Shown here piece after piece: positions 61,330 through 64,000 of a DNA stretch of 64,000 nt. Origin of the DNA: Locusta migratoria (Eukaryota; Arthropoda; Insecta; Orthoptera; Acrididae); assembly GCA_026315105.1 (NCBI GenBank), contig CM048745.1:153347323-153411322 (forward strand). Reading direction: 5' to 3'. The number at the start of each line of letters is the position of its first letter. The first letter of the stretch is position 1. A program made the position numbers and the translations under genes. The notes beneath the pieces are model-generated. The model did not search any database. It was not told the origin of the DNA and worked only from the letters and a program-made list of their open reading frames with translations.

Positions 61330-61911
61330 ATGCGTTACAAGCTATTTTGATCTCTCTCGAAGGCAGTCTATGCAGTGTCCCCTGTTATATACCGAGTATT
61401 ACCACAGTCTAACGCAGAGCACATGGTTTTCCTTGGTTGTAAGGCGTATGCCGGAACTGGTAAGCCCCTCCCTCTTACAATTGGGATCCCCTTTTGCCCC
61501 ACTATCAGCTTGTTTGATAATTGGCTGAATAGAACCGCGACTCTTTATGGGCCATATCTCAAACAGCCCGCTCCACTCCTCGGAGTGGAGAATGAAAAAA
61601 AAATAAAAAGCCGAGCACAGCGGAATCGCTCACAAAGGCGCCATACCAAGTTGGACCAAATAATAGCCCCGTACCACGCAAAGAATCATTGGTGATACTG
61701 AATAACACAAACGTAAGTGATGTGGATAAACATATGTTATTGTGTCACCCTTAGGCAAAGGAATGCCCTCTTCATAATTAATTTACTCTCAGGACAACAG
61801 TACATTCAAAAACCTGTCAACTAGAGAACAAGCACAGACTTGATCAACTGTTAAATTGTAAACACAATATAACGCTTTGAAGGAATACAAAATAACTTTC
61901 CCCTCGGCCTA
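61330..61911. other. No feature seen
   Basis: Intergenic. A 106-codon open frame at 61375-61695 has no recognised motif and no supporting context. Confidence 0.3.
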
Positions 61912-61923
61912 TGTTATTGGTTG

Positions 61924-62111
61924 AAAATGCTCAAATGTTTGTAAATCTATGGAACTTAACTACTTGGTTATTAGTCCCTAGCTTACAAACTAACCTAAGG
62001 ACAACACACACACACACTCCCATGCCAAAGGGAGGACTCGAACCCCCGACGGCAAACTGCCGCACGCACCGCAGCACGACTCATCAATGCGCATGGCTAC
62101 TCTGCCGCTGC
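61924..62111 (-). mobile_element. SINE, variant subfamily
   Basis: Resembles the 13199-13400 copy (gtccctagcttacaaact, ggaggactcgaacccccgac). Contains a short CA run. Exact target duplication tgttattggttg at 61912-61923 and 62112-62123. Confidence 0.88.
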
Positions 62112-62123
62112 TGTTATTGGTTG

Positions 62124-62909
62124 CTCGGTTAAACTTCACTTACGGTATCAGCAGCGTAAAGTAGTAATGTTGGCAACGAAATGTTCAATTTACAAGGGTA
62201 ATTGATTTATTGACCGGACAGTGGTTCGTACAAGAACGTATTAACGACAGAGTAGCAACTTCATTAATTTTTTTTATGGTCAACAAAACGATTCATTTTA
62301 ATTGATTGGGTTTCCAAAGAGCTTCAACGGTTTTTTAACCTCAGTTATTTACTTCATGGTCAACACGCAAGAAAATGCCACTCACTGTACGTGATTGGGT
62401 TCATTTTGAGATCGCTGCCAACTTCAGTACAATATTGTATACGCACAAGTATTGAAAAATAAACTTCTATGAAAGGTAAGCTTTGTTTTGTTCCTTATTT
62501 CTCATCCAGGCAATCACAATGTAGCTGGGTACATCTATCTTATACCTGTATAAATTTCGCGTAAATCGGTAACGGATCTAACGATTTTGAGGAAGTTTTG
62601 TATTTACACAGGTTTTTGCTTGCTTACTCTGTGTGTATACGCGTCACTAAAGAGAAAATAAAAACGTCATTTTCGAAACCATATGTGTGTGTTGTGTGCG
62701 TGCGTGTGTGTGTGATATATAATTTATTTTTCCATGTATCTTGGAAACGGCTGTAACGATTTGATTCAAATTTTGTATGTAGATCAGGTTTTGCTTACTA
62801 TGTTTTTCATAAGTAACAGTATCATTCCTGCAAAAGCTCATGATTCAAATAAATTGATAAATGCGCATACACTAAATTAATATATCACACAAACGGCACT
62901 AACGATTTT
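62124..62909. other. No feature seen
   Basis: AT-rich. A short GT-rich stretch lies at 62683-62713. Confidence 0.35.
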
Positions 62910-62922
62910 CTTTGTTTAGAAA

Positions 62923-63123
62923 AAAATGTTTAAATGTTTGTATAACTTATGGGACTTAACTACGGGGTCATCAGTCCCTAAACTTACAAACTACTTATGG
63001 ACTAATTAATACTAAGGACGGCACAAATATCCATGCCCGAGGGGGGATTCGAACCCCCGACCGTAGTGGTCGTGCAGACCGTGACTGGGGCGCCTTTTCA
63101 GTCCCCTCGGCCACCGCAGCCGC
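62923..63123 (-). mobile_element. SINE
   Basis: Full-length main-family copy with a small insertion (cgccttttcagtcccctcgg). Target duplication ctttgtttagaa near 62910-62921 and 63124-63135. Confidence 0.9.
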
Positions 63124-63135
63124 CTTTGTTTAGAA

Positions 63136-64000
63136 CTAGGAACTCGTGCATCTGTATATTAATGGTTAAAACAAGGAAATCATAGGGTGTGTATATTCGT
63201 AGCCAATCTTTGCACATCAACTAACATATCCAAATACGAATATCATTACACTTGTACGTATTTTTGGCCTCAATTGAATATTCATTACTGCAATTCCTAA
63301 GTAGGTGTGATTTCAAAATATTCAATCTGATAAGAATCGTCTTCGAATTACCACTGTGTTACAGAAAACAACATCCCCGAGTATGGCTAACGATATATAT
63401 TGAATGTGCGCTTCTAAATTCATGCCAACAAAAGATGGACGTTTACCACCGTAGAATTACTAAGAAATGAAGGTTTAATTTTATTTACGACGGTTGCGGC
63501 ATTCGATGCTAATGTATTATTTCATGGTAAACAAGGAAGAAAATTAGACTCACTGTAGGTAACTGAGTTTGCAAAGCTGGCAACATAAGCCGCCGCCGCC
63601 GCAAGTGAAATTTTACCGAAATAATTATACAAATACATCAACATGAAAAATGACGTATCGGTTTCGATTACAATTATGCAAGGATGCCAATGAAATACGT
63701 AATTCAAAAGGAGCTTTGCCATAGATGCATGCAAAACGAAAATCAAAGGAAAAGGAAGCAGATATTTTCATATCTATAGCTCTGCAACGCTTTAAATTCT
63801 CCAACGGCCAAATAAGTGAGCGTGGAAAATTGAAGTTGTCTTGCGTCCCAGTGACTTACTATGGTAAAATGCGACACTTAAGTAACAACTTTTCGTGGAA
63901 ACGCATTTTAGGTACGTTCATGTTTAATGGTTAATTTTCAATAAGATCGATCTTGATATTAGCAGTGGAAATCAAAACACTATAGAAACTAATTCTGAAC
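63136..64000. other. No feature seen
   Basis: AT-rich. (GCC)n-like run of about 15 bp at 63589-63603. No supported gene. Confidence 0.35.

Overview
The window looks like a piece of a large, repeat-rich insect nuclear genome, most probably an orthopteran (grasshopper or locust type). There are no bacterial operons, the single clear host gene is split by long introns, and most of the DNA is layered transposable elements. About twenty copies of one tRNA-derived SINE family are present. Its head carries box A (tggccgag) and box B (ggttcgaatcc) motifs and its body ends in acaaacatttgaacattttt. The orthopteran placement is inference from repeat style, not a database result.

Host gene (7.2-22.2 kb, minus strand). 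Six exons with canonical GT-AG junctions join without a frame break into a 267-residue secreted protein of the takeout / juvenile-hormone-binding (JHBP) superfamily. A TATA box lies upstream and an AATAAA downstream. The introns hold a 5'-truncated SINE, a gaacta-rich MITE, a CAGTGGCGTAAC hAT-type MITE, an internally deleted mariner, a Tc1-like element, an old hAT and a small foldback element.

Flanking mobile DNA. At 1.2-5.8 kb there is an old LTR retrotransposon with a tRNA-Gly-like primer site and only a decayed gag. At 22.7-23.5 kb lies a large foldback element whose arms carry hammerhead-ribozyme-like cores. At 27.5-32.1 kb is a full-length, apparently intact Jockey-like LINE (two ORFs, poly(A) tail, perfect 12-bp target duplication). 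At 38.3-46.7 kb is a degenerate PIF/Harbinger transposon with a MADF/Myb-like ORF on plus and a DDE transposase on minus. It is opened by three hAT elements, an RTE LINE and several SINEs, and one of the hATs contains a tRNA-like SINE, another SINE and a piggyBac-like MITE. Downstream are another hAT (46.8-48.0 kb), a second CAGTGGCGTAAC MITE, a THAP-domain fragment with a poly(A) expansion, a decayed CR1/L2-like LINE holding a SINE, a tandem trimer of SINEs (56.8-57.4 kb) and a second copy of the tactagcttaaac repeat block (24.2-25.4 and 60.1-61.3 kb).

Function. Only the takeout-like gene looks like a working host gene. The Jockey-like LINE looks capable of encoding its own proteins. Everything else coding-like is transposon debris. 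Coordinates of old repeats are approximate to a few bases unless a target duplication fixes them.
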